NCBI GenBank assembly: GCA_963783965.1
Contig: CAWAPQ010000004.1
Location: forward strand, 248,001 to 312,000
Reading direction: 5' to 3'
Source: Bog-473 sp963783965
GTDB lineage: Bacteria; Actinomycetota; Acidimicrobiia; Acidimicrobiales; RAAP-2
Length of the DNA stretch: 64,000 bases
Made by a program: the position numbers and the translations under genes. The notes beneath the pieces are model-generated. The model made no database searches. It was not told the DNA's origin and saw only the letters and a program-made list of their open reading frames with translations. Position 1 is the stretch's first letter; every line of letters starts with the position of its first letter. Of this stretch, positions 26,569 to 34,472 are shown one piece after another.

Positions 26569-27735
26569 CTACTCGTCCTTGTAGATCAACAACATCTGTG
26601 CCGTATTGCTGTTGATCCGATCGTTGTTCACCATGACAGCTGCACCATGCGCGTCGCGCAGAATCCGCCCCAGGCTGTGCGGTGAGTCCTCGCGGTATCC
26701 GGCCATGCCACAGATGGTCATCGCCCGGTTCACGATGTCGACGACGAGCGTCGATGTGGAGACCTTGAGCGAGTTCATGGCGACGGCGAAGCCCATGCCG
26801 GCGAGGGCATCGCTGTCGTCGGACATCTGGTCGTAGCGCTGGGCCGTGCCGCGCACGAGCTCCTCCATCCGTTGGAGCTGGACGATCAGCTCGGCGAGGC
26901 GCAGGGCAGAGGGAGGCGTGACCCCAGGCTTCTTGCGTGCTTCGGTCCGGACGAAATGCCGAGCCTTGTCGGTCGCCGCCGTCGCCAGACCGAGCCAGAC
27001 CGAGCTCCAGAGGATGTGTGACACCGGCAACATCGTCTGGCTCGAGATGTCACCGTAGGGATCGTCGAGGATGAGATCCGCCTCGCCCTGTGCGACGAGA
27101 CGGTAGCCCAGGCTGCAGGTGCCGCGGAAGCCCAGCGTGTCCCAGCCGCTGATGGGCTCCAGGGTCAGTCCCGGCGCTCGGCACAGCACGAGGACCTGGT
27201 CATTCGGAGGGCTCTCCGGCGATCGCCGGGCGGTGGCGAGAATGCCGTCGGCGTAGGCGCCGTAAGAGATGACGGGGGCCATCTTCTCCAGGCGAATGCC
27301 ACCAGTCTCGACGCGCTCGACCGTGCAGACGCTGGAGCGGACATCGCCGCCGACGCCGATTTCCGTCGTCGCCGAGGCGAGCAGGAGCTGGCGGCCGACC
27401 ACGTCGGTCAAGTAGTCCCGGAAGAAGACCGACCGGCCGTGGCGCACCAGGCTGGCCACCTGGATCTGGTGCATTGCGTACACCATGGCGGTGGACGCGC
27501 AGTGCTTCCCGAGCTCGAACACAATGTCGGCCACGTCCCCGACCGTGCAGCCGAGCCCACCGAGCTCAGTTGGGACCAAGACGGACAGCAGTGACTCCGA
27601 CCGCAGAGCTTCGAGCGCCTCCGAGGGAAACCGCGCGGACCGGTCGACGTCGGCGGCCGCGGGCCCGGCGATCTCCACACCGATGCGCGCCGCACGGCGC
27701 GGCAGGTCGGTGACGGGCGCGTCCAGAGCTGTCAT
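26569..27735 (-). CDS. Acyl-CoA dehydrogenase-like flavoprotein, possibly acting on carrier-protein-bound substrate
   Basis: 388-aa acyl-CoA dehydrogenase-fold protein with an N-terminal helical domain (LGGLGCTVGDVADIVFELGKH), a middle beta domain (TEIGVGGDVRSSV ... GWDTLGFRGTCS) and a C-terminal four-helix bundle ending MAGYREDSPHSLGRILRD. In this operon it probably oxidises, or uses flavin chemistry on, an aminoacyl thioester held by the carrier protein, analogous to prolyl-carrier-protein oxidases. That is inference. GGGAGGGTAGG lies ahead of the ATG, and the ligase start follows its stop by 2 bases. Confidence 0.86.
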   Translation of the reverse strand: MTALDAPVTDLPRRAARIGVEIAGPAAADVDRSARFPSEALEALRSESLLSVLVPTELGGLGCTVGDVADIVFELGKHCASTAMVYAMHQIQVASLVRHGRSVFFRDYLTDVVGRQLLLASATTEIGVGGDVRSSVCTVERVETGGIRLEKMAPVISYGAYADGILATARRSPESPPNDQVLVLCRAPGLTLEPISGWDTLGFRGTCSLGYRLVAQGEADLILDDPYGDISSQTMLPVSHILWSSVWLGLATAATDKARHFVRTEARKKPGVTPPSALRLAELIVQLQRMEELVRGTAQRYDQMSDDSDALAGMGFAVAMNSLKVSTSTLVVDIVNRAMTICGMAGYREDSPHSLGRILRDAHGAAVMVNNDRINSNTAQMLLIYKDE

Positions 27736-27753
27736 GTTGCCTACCCTCCCGGC

Positions 27754-27993
27754 CTAGGAGCCGGTCAGTTCGCCGAGCGCGACCCGGATCGCGGCCACGG
27801 ATTCGAAGGTGCTCTTGCGCAGCATCGCCTCCGGGAATTCGATGTCGAACTCGTCTTCCAGAGCGAGCATGACGTTGACGCTGGCGTGCGAGGTCATCCC
27901 GGCCTGATACAGATCATCCTGGTCGCTGAGCTTTCCCACCTCGACGGGGAGGTGGCCGTGCTCGGCCAGAATGGTGCGGATCGTCTCGTCCAT
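27754..27993 (-). CDS. Acyl (aminoacyl) carrier protein
   Basis: 79-aa acidic carrier protein. The phosphopantetheine-attachment serine is probably S35 in YQAGMTSHASVNVML, followed by the family helix LEDEFDIEFPEAML. The motif differs from the fatty-acid ACP motif DSL and resembles the dedicated carrier proteins of amino acid:CP ligase operons. Its ATG shares a base with the acpS stop (TGATG), so they are coupled. It is the likely substrate of both the AcpS next door and the ligase downstream. Confidence 0.9.
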   Translation of the reverse strand: MDETIRTILAEHGHLPVEVGKLSDQDDLYQAGMTSHASVNVMLALEDEFDIEFPEAMLRKSTFESVAAIRVALGELTGS

Positions 27994-28451
27994 CAGTCGT
28001 CCTTTCCGGAATCGTCCGGGACGACCGGTGTCCCGGATGGCTCGGTCGAGCCCGTCTGGGCCGCGCACAGCGCGACAACCACAGCGGCCGCCACGTCCCC
28101 TTCGTGGGTCAGGCTGACCGCCAGATCGGCGACACCCGCCTGATCCGCCAATGCCGCCGCGTGACCGGTCAGGGCCATGGTGCACCAACCCTCGGAGTGG
28201 CGACGCACCTCGATGGACCGCCAATCAGGCTGATGGCCCGCCGGACGGAGGACCTTGATGGTCGCTTCCTTGGCTGCGAAGCGTGCGGCCAGACTGGCGG
28301 CCCGGACAGCGGGCGCTCCCGTCGAGGAGTCGAGTTCGTGCGCCGTGTACACGCGACTCAGGTACCGGTCGCCAAAGGTCTCGACGCTCTCGGCCACCTG
28401 GTGGACCGCCACGACATCCGCTCCAACGCGGATGGCCGTTCCCGTGCTCAT
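27993..28451 (-). CDS. acpS: Holo-[acyl-carrier-protein] synthase
   Basis: 152-aa AcpS-type phosphopantetheinyl transferase, which transfers the 4'-phosphopantetheine of CoA to a carrier-protein serine. The Mg-binding aspartate is in RVGADVVAVHQV and the second acidic residue in ARFAAKEATIKVL. I chose the ATG at 28449-28451, behind GGAGGAG. An in-frame upstream ATG adds a non-conserved stretch. A 22-residue Pro/Ser/Asp-rich C-terminal extension is unusual for AcpS. As first gene of the operon it is presumably dedicated to the adjacent carrier protein, though it could be the only AcpS of the cell. Confidence 0.9.
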   Translation of the reverse strand: MSTGTAIRVGADVVAVHQVAESVETFGDRYLSRVYTAHELDSSTGAPAVRAASLAARFAAKEATIKVLRPAGHQPDWRSIEVRRHSEGWCTMALTGHAAALADQAGVADLAVSLTHEGDVAAAVVVALCAAQTGSTEPSGTPVVPDDSGKDD

Positions 28452-28746
28452 CTGATCCCGTTCTCCTCCGCAAGAGGTTCTCATTCCAGCTGCCGCCATC
28501 TCAGTACGAGTCATACCGCAGTCCGCCTCCGCCGACCGGGGCGAACCCCCGAGGGCAAGAACATAACGTCGACCTCCGGCTCTGCCGGCGATCGACCGTG
28601 AAGGTGAACGCCCGCATCCGGAACGCCGGTCCCCACAATCTAAGCGCCGGCCTTCGCCCGCACCCCCATATGTCGGCGGACCAGGCGGACGGCTTTAACC
28701 GGAAATGCTGCAGGGCAGGCAATCGGCGGTGTGCTCAAATGGCGCC

Positions 28747-31251
28747 ATGGGACCGGCACCGGTGGGCGCGGAGTCTCCGGATGTCCTGGCCGGATCCGTG
28801 TGGGAATGCCGGTGGAACGCACCGGATGACGCCGCGAGCGTGCGCGACATGTCGGAGGACGAGTTGTCGTGGCTCCCGGCGCAGGTGCCCGGAACCGCGG
28901 CGGGTGCGCTGCGTGCGCTCGGGCAGTGGAGATGGGGGGACGACGATCAGGGTCTTCTCGACGGCAGCGAGTGGTGGTACCGGTGCCGGTTCGACGCGCC
29001 CGAAGACTCGGGGCAGGGGTCGTGGCGGCTGGAGCTCGACGGGTTGGCCACCGTGGCGGACGCGTGGCTCAACGGGGAGCACCTCGTCCATTCCGAGAAC
29101 ATGTGGGTTGCACATCGGATCGACGTCGACCGGCTCGAACCCCGCAACGTGCTGGTGCTGCGCTTCGCCGCCCTGACGCCCCTTCTCGCCCTGCGGAGGC
29201 CCCGTCCTCGATGGCGGAGCCTGCTGCTGCGCTCCCAGAATCAACGTTGGTACCGCACCACCCTCCTCGGCCGCGTCCAGGGTTGGGCTCCGAGTGGGGC
29301 GCCGGTGGGGCCATGGCGCCCGGTTCGCCTGCAGCGGGTGGGTACGGGACCGCTGGTGGCCGAGCGCAGAGTCCGATCGGCGTGTGACGGGTCCGACGGC
29401 ACGGTTTCCATCCGGCTGCGGTTGGAAGGCATCTCCCCGGGCACCGCCGTCGAGATCAGCGTCGGGGAGCACCGACAGACGGCCACGGTGTTCGAGGAAG
29501 ACGGAGACGCAGTCGTCGACGCCACCGTTCGGGTCGCGAAAGCCGACAGGTGGTGGCCCCACACGCACGGTCCCCAGCCGCTGTACCGGATGGGCCTGAC
29601 TGTCGACGGCCTCGACATGGACCTTGGTACCGTCGGCTTCCGTGCGGTGGAGGTCGACCGCGAGGACGGAGCCTTCACCCTCTCCCTGAACGGGACTCCC
29701 GTCTTCTGCCGAGGAGCGCTCTGGGTGCCCCCCGACGTCGTGACCCTCGGCTCTCCCGAGACGGCGGTACGAGAGTCCTTGCAGCTGTTGGTCGACGCCG
29801 GCATGAACATGGTCCGCATCGGGGGCTACATGTCGTACGAGGACACCGCGTTCTGGGACATCTGCGACGAACTGGGGATCCTGGTCTGGCAGGACTGCAT
29901 GCTGGCGGGATTCGACCCGCCCGAGGATCCGGAGTTCGTCGAGAGCGTGCGAGAGGAGATCGCCCAGCAGCTGGGGCGGCTCGAGGGCCGCCCCTCCCTG
30001 ACGGTGGTCTGCGGCAGCAGTGAGACCCATCAGCAGGCAGCCATGTTCGGGCTGCCGAGCGACCGCTGGCACAGCCCGCTTCTCGAAGAGACGATCCCGG
30101 CCCTGGTCCAGGAGATCCTTCCGAGCGTGCCGTATGTTGTCTCGTCGCCGAGCGGCGGCGACCTGCCGTTCGAGCCCGGTGAGGGGATCGCCCACTACTT
30201 CGGTGTGGGCGCCTACCTCCGTCCCGTCACCGACGCGCGGGCGGCAGGCGTGCGCTTCGCGGCCGAATGCCTCTCCTTCGGCAACCCACCCGAGCAGGCC
30301 GCAGTCGAACGGGACTTCGGCAGCGCCAGTGTCGCCGGTCACCATCCGACATGGAAGGCAGGCGTCGCGCGCGACAGCGGCACCTCGTGGGACTTCGAGG
30401 ACGTGCGCGACGACTATGTCCGCCGGGTCTTCGGCGTGGACCCCTTCCGCGTCCGCTACACGGATCCCGAGCGATATCTCGACTACGGCAGGGCCGTGGT
30501 CGCCCACCTCATGTCGACCGTCATGGCTGAGTGGCGCTGCGCCCAGTCGACCTGTGCGGGCGCGCTCATCCTCAGCTGGCAGGACATCTGCCCAGGGGCG
30601 GGATGGGGATTGCTGGACGCCAGCGCCACACCGAAGTCGCCCTGGTACGCACTACGACGGGTACTGGCGCCGGCGACCGTGCTTCTGACCGACGAGGGGT
30701 TGGCCGGCTTGAGGGTCAACGTCATCAACGACCGGGAATCGACCGTTGCCGGGCGCCTCCACCTCGTTCTCTACAACGCGGGCGGTGCACCGGTCGAAGA
30801 GGCGGAGACCGCGATTGAGGTCGACGGACGGAGGGCACAGCACTGGAACGCCACCACGCTGCTCGGGGGGTTCCGTGACCTGACCAACGCCTACCGCTTC
30901 GGGCCGCCGGCCTACGACGTCGTACGGGTGCTGCTGGAGACCGACGACATCGTCAGCGACGACTTCTACCTTCCGAGCGGATCCGGACGACCCTGTGAGC
31001 CCGACCTCGGGCTCGAGGCACACGCCGTGCCCGTCGGCGAGACGTGGGAGCTCACCGTGCGCACACGCCGCTTCGCCCAGTGGGTCGCCCTCGACGTCCC
31101 GGGCTTCGCGCCGGAGGATTCGTGGTTCCATCTGGCGCCGAACAACGAACGGACGATCGCACTCCGGCCCCACGGTGCCGAGGCGCCGCCCAGGGGGCGC
31201 GTGCGCGCGCTCAATGGCCTCTATTCGACGCCCATCGTGCTCGCACAATGA
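28747..31251 (+). CDS. Glycoside hydrolase family 2 protein, beta-mannosidase-like
   Basis: 834-aa GH2-type enzyme. An N-terminal sugar-binding jelly roll (about 15-190, WWYRCRFDAPED ... VADAWLNGEHLVHSENMW) is followed by immunoglobulin-like domains and a TIM barrel (MNMVRIGGYMSYEDTAFWDI). The acid/base glutamate is probably in VVCGSSETHQQ (family form CGNNE or GSDE) and the nucleophile in RFAAECLSFGNP. ALILSWQDICPGAGWGLLDA also matches the family. No signal peptide is seen, so it is probably cytosolic. The ATG at 28747 is preferred; an in-frame GTG at 28729 is possible. It is divergent from the acpS operon across ~295 bp, and its role there is unclear. Confidence 0.85.
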   Translation: MGPAPVGAESPDVLAGSVWECRWNAPDDAASVRDMSEDELSWLPAQVPGTAAGALRALGQWRWGDDDQGLLDGSEWWYRCRFDAPEDSGQGSWRLELDGLATVADAWLNGEHLVHSENMWVAHRIDVDRLEPRNVLVLRFAALTPLLALRRPRPRWRSLLLRSQNQRWYRTTLLGRVQGWAPSGAPVGPWRPVRLQRVGTGPLVAERRVRSACDGSDGTVSIRLRLEGISPGTAVEISVGEHRQTATVFEEDGDAVVDATVRVAKADRWWPHTHGPQPLYRMGLTVDGLDMDLGTVGFRAVEVDREDGAFTLSLNGTPVFCRGALWVPPDVVTLGSPETAVRESLQLLVDAGMNMVRIGGYMSYEDTAFWDICDELGILVWQDCMLAGFDPPEDPEFVESVREEIAQQLGRLEGRPSLTVVCGSSETHQQAAMFGLPSDRWHSPLLEETIPALVQEILPSVPYVVSSPSGGDLPFEPGEGIAHYFGVGAYLRPVTDARAAGVRFAAECLSFGNPPEQAAVERDFGSASVAGHHPTWKAGVARDSGTSWDFEDVRDDYVRRVFGVDPFRVRYTDPERYLDYGRAVVAHLMSTVMAEWRCAQSTCAGALILSWQDICPGAGWGLLDASATPKSPWYALRRVLAPATVLLTDEGLAGLRVNVINDRESTVAGRLHLVLYNAGGAPVEEAETAIEVDGRRAQHWNATTLLGGFRDLTNAYRFGPPAYDVVRVLLETDDIVSDDFYLPSGSGRPCEPDLGLEAHAVPVGETWELTVRTRRFAQWVALDVPGFAPEDSWFHLAPNNERTIALRPHGAEAPPRGRVRALNGLYSTPIVLAQ

Positions 31252-31256
31252 CGCGG

Positions 31257-31279
31257 GCCCGGCGGCGCAGCAGCCGGGC
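31257..31279. terminator. Bidirectional hairpin between GH2 and ATP-grasp genes
   Basis: GCCCGGC (31257-31263) pairs perfectly with GCCGGGC (31273-31279) around a 9-base loop. It fills the 28-bp gap between two convergent stop codons. There is no long T-tract, but the position fits a shared terminator. Confidence 0.5.
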
Positions 31280-32611
31280 TTAGCGCGCCTTCGGGGACGA
31301 CACGCCGGTCGGGACCTCTTCGAAGGCGAGGGTCACCGTCGCGTCGATTTCGTCGCGGGCTGCGGCCAGATCGGCGACGTCCTCAACCGATCCGAACACC
31401 GCGCACACATTGGAACGGCCGCCCACAGCCCAATCGAGGGCGTCACCCTGCCTCTGGTTCCGCACCACGCTCGTCACGTGGGGCAATGCGGCGACATCGC
31501 TGAGACCCTCGACACCCAGCAGGCGCGTGGCCGACATCGGCGTCTGGATCCATGCGAAATAGCCGACTCGCCGCCAATTCCCCTCCACGACACGGGCCAC
31601 GACCGGATCTGCTGCCATGTCCTCGCCCAGGGCAAGCCGGAACACCAGCGGCAGGATCGAAGGACCCCCGGCAAGCTCGATCAGCGCATCGACGTTCCCC
31701 CCCAGACGGCCGTTGACCTCGACAATGCGCGGGCCTTCCGGGGTGAGCTTGAGGTCGACATTGGCGATGCCGTCGGTGATCCCCAGTGCACGCACCGCGG
31801 ACTCGGCGACGGCGAACAGCTCCGTTTCGGTCGCCGGGTCGACGTGGCTGGGCAGGAAACACCCCCTCCCGCGGAAGGGCGGCGCATGGCTGAACTTGCC
31901 CGTCGTGGCCAGGCGCCAGACCCGGCCACCCTGGGCCAGGAGCTCGACCGCGATGTCGTCGGCAAACGGGCCGCTGCTCACGCGGTCGGCCAGGTACTCC
32001 TCGACCAGGAGGCCGCCCTCCTGGCCACCGAATTTCGTCACGAGCTGCGTCAGCTCCGCGCTGTCGTCGGCCCGGGCCGTCGCCACACTGCTGGTGCCAC
32101 GCCTCGGCTTCACGACGGCCGGGTATGTGACCTCTGCGGCCAACGCCGCCACCCTACGGGCGTACTCCCCCTCGTCGGGACCGGGGCGAGGCGCTTCCCA
32201 CACCGCGGGGCCCGGAAGGCCGGCCTCTCCCAGCGCACGACGCTGCACATACTTGTCGGCCAGCCGATCGGCGGTCGCCGGAGAGTGATAGGTCAGCGAG
32301 AGCTGCGCGGCGAGGGATGCGGTCAGCGGCATCCGGGCTTCCGCAAACGTGAGGATGCCCGAGGGCGCGTGTGGCGCGACGGCCCGTCCGATGGCGGCGT
32401 CGTCCAACCCGGTCATGTCGACGACGTCTCCGATCCGCCGCAGCAGCCGGAGCAGAGGTGCCATCACCGGGTCGCTCCCGTCGACCACCCAGACGCACCG
32501 GCAGATGCCGCGGGCCGCCTCGGCCAACACCATCGGCGTGATGGAGGCGGCGTCGTAGACGACAGCGACCCGAGGCAGAGCTCCCGATACTGCGTCGCCG
32601 GTCTGTGTCAT
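31280..32611 (-). CDS. ATP-grasp ligase of unknown specificity
   Basis: 443-aa ATP-grasp enzyme. The pattern is a pre-ATP-grasp domain (LPRVAVVYDAASITPM), the ATP-binding lysine in YPAVVKPRRGTSSVA, the hinge GLLVEEYLADR, and the metal-binding IVEVNGRLGGNVDAL with the E-x-N-x-R signature. Such enzymes join a carboxylate, activated as acyl phosphate, to an amine or thiol. Near the carrier-protein amino-acid operon it could form an amide or peptide bond, but this is inference. I chose the ATG at 32609-32611. The open frame extends to 32728 without similarity. It is followed upstream by the hydrolase fusion on the same strand, about 120 bp away. Confidence 0.85.
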   Translation of the reverse strand: MTQTGDAVSGALPRVAVVYDAASITPMVLAEAARGICRCVWVVDGSDPVMAPLLRLLRRIGDVVDMTGLDDAAIGRAVAPHAPSGILTFAEARMPLTASLAAQLSLTYHSPATADRLADKYVQRRALGEAGLPGPAVWEAPRPGPDEGEYARRVAALAAEVTYPAVVKPRRGTSSVATARADDSAELTQLVTKFGGQEGGLLVEEYLADRVSSGPFADDIAVELLAQGGRVWRLATTGKFSHAPPFRGRGCFLPSHVDPATETELFAVAESAVRALGITDGIANVDLKLTPEGPRIVEVNGRLGGNVDALIELAGGPSILPLVFRLALGEDMAADPVVARVVEGNWRRVGYFAWIQTPMSATRLLGVEGLSDVAALPHVTSVVRNQRQGDALDWAVGGRSNVCAVFGSVEDVADLAAARDEIDATVTLAFEEVPTGVSSPKAR

Positions 32612-32731
32612 GCCGCCCATCCCGCTCCCGTCGCTCGGCGAGGCAATTGCGGGAAGACCGTACCAACCGTGTCGATGCGGCCAATCACGATGCGGCCCGC
32701 GCTCGACGGAACAGCTCGGACCGCCCACCGC

Positions 32732-34411
32732 TCATGGCGCCACCGGCAACAGCGCGTCGAGCCACGACGCGAGCGCATCCACCATCGAACCGCGCTCCCA
32801 ATGCCTGTGCATCGGGTGGTCGATGCCCGCCACTGTCACGTACTCGATCCGGCCGCTCCGAAGGGCCCGTCGCCAGGCCCGGCCGGTTCGGTCCTGCAGA
32901 TATTCGAGACCGTCGTCACCCTCGGCGAACACAGCGAGCACAGGCGTCCGACGTTGCGCCAGTTGCGTCAGCCACGTCGCCGCCGGTGGACGGCTGCCCA
33001 GCGCGTCGAGCGCCGACCACAGCCCGAGCGACCCCAGCCGCTTGTTGCGGAGGATCTCCGGCTGGCGACGAACCCTGGTCTCCGCCACGATGTCCGCCTC
33101 AACGGGATCGCCCGGCCGCCAGTACATCTGCGGATTGATGGCGATCACTCCATCGACCTCGGCACGCAGGGCAGCGCGCAGGCCGATCCAGGCGCCGGCA
33201 CACAGCCCGGCCAGGACGACGTGCCGGTGCCCCCGCTCCCGCAACGCGTCCACGGCCTCGCCGACCTCCCCGATGCCGTGCTGGTCGTACGGACGGCCGG
33301 GAGCGTGGCCACGATCAGGGCTCTCACCCCAGCCGGAGAAGTCCATCCGGAACGAGGCAAACCCCGAGAGCGCCAACTCCCGGGCGTACTCCACCCAGGC
33401 CCGGCCGGGCCCGACGTGATGCTCTGATCCCGAATTCAGCCACAGCACGGTGCCGCGCGGGACGCCGGTCGGTCGGGTCAGGATGCCGACCAGGCCGGGC
33501 GTCCCGAGCTCGACCACCTCTTCCTCCACGGCTCGGTCCCGCCAGCAGACCGTGGCCGTCGTCCGCCGATCCCGCACGACTGCCGTCGTTGGGCCGCCCG
33601 ACACCGAGCCGACCCAACGACAGATCCCATCGACGATGTCCTCGGCCACCATTGCGTACTCGGTGGGCCGGTCGAGCAGAAGCTCGGATCCCGCCTCAAC
33701 GACGTGGTCCGGCTCCACTCCCAGTTCACGGAGCCGGTCGAGCAGGGGAGTGCTGGCCGGTTTGTCGGCGCGGTCGACGACGAGCACCCGTGCGGCCGGG
33801 CGCTCCGTGAGCGTCGTCAGGTTGATCGCACTCAGGTCGGCCAATGTCTCGGCCGAGAACACCGACCCCGCCTGCACGATCCCGCCCGACCGTTCGGGCG
33901 AACCCGGCGTCTCCGGCACCTGCAGCCCCAGGAGCTGCAGTTCGCTCACGTAGCGGCGCCCACGCACCACGGGTGCCCAGGCGACGACCGCATCGGCCTG
34001 GACGGCTCTCCCGCGCAGCAAGGCGAACGCGCCTCCGACGCGGAGGCCCACGACCACGAGCCTGGAGGCACCCCAGTCGCGCAAGGCCTGCGCAGCCAAG
34101 TCGATGCCCATCTGCCAAGCCTGCACGCGGGAGGGATCCCACTGATCGCCGGCGGAATCACCCGTACCGTCGAAGTCGAAGCGCAGGGCGCAATGGCCTC
34201 GCGCGGCCAGCCGCTCGGCCAGGGTTCGCAGGGTCCGGTGCGCACTCCAGTACTCGTAACCGACCGGGGGTGCGATCACCACCCCGACCCCGCTGGCACT
34301 CTCGACCGGCGCGGTGAGCCACGACATGAGGGGCCGCTCGGAGGGTCCGATCCACTGGCCCGTCGTCGCCAACGGATCGGATACCAGCGTTGTCTCGCTC
34401 CCCCCGGTCAT
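32732..34411 (-). CDS. Tandem alpha/beta hydrolase fusion, exosortase-A-associated hydrolase type
   Basis: 559-aa protein made of two alpha/beta-hydrolase domains. Domain 1 (about 1-270) has the acid loop FDFDGTGDSAG, but its nucleophile elbow reads GLRVG (R124 in place of Ser), and no partner His is apparent, so it is likely non-catalytic. Domain 2 (about 300-559) has MDFSGWGESPD, the elbow GLCAG with C404 as probable nucleophile, an acidic FAEGDD and IDHPMHRHWE with a candidate His. Those two elbows (GLRxG and GLCxG) are the forms I recall for exosortase-A-associated hydrolases 2 and 1, normally separate genes. No exosortase is in the window. Confidence 0.78.
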   Translation of the reverse strand: MTGGSETTLVSDPLATTGQWIGPSERPLMSWLTAPVESASGVGVVIAPPVGYEYWSAHRTLRTLAERLAARGHCALRFDFDGTGDSAGDQWDPSRVQAWQMGIDLAAQALRDWGASRLVVVGLRVGGAFALLRGRAVQADAVVAWAPVVRGRRYVSELQLLGLQVPETPGSPERSGGIVQAGSVFSAETLADLSAINLTTLTERPAARVLVVDRADKPASTPLLDRLRELGVEPDHVVEAGSELLLDRPTEYAMVAEDIVDGICRWVGSVSGGPTTAVVRDRRTTATVCWRDRAVEEEVVELGTPGLVGILTRPTGVPRGTVLWLNSGSEHHVGPGRAWVEYARELALSGFASFRMDFSGWGESPDRGHAPGRPYDQHGIGEVGEAVDALRERGHRHVVLAGLCAGAWIGLRAALRAEVDGVIAINPQMYWRPGDPVEADIVAETRVRRQPEILRNKRLGSLGLWSALDALGSRPPAATWLTQLAQRRTPVLAVFAEGDDGLEYLQDRTGRAWRRALRSGRIEYVTVAGIDHPMHRHWERGSMVDALASWLDALLPVAP

Positions 34412-34472
34412 CTCGCGCGCCTGCGGGCCGGGTCACGGGTCACTCGAAGCATCCTCAGCGCACCACTGTCAG

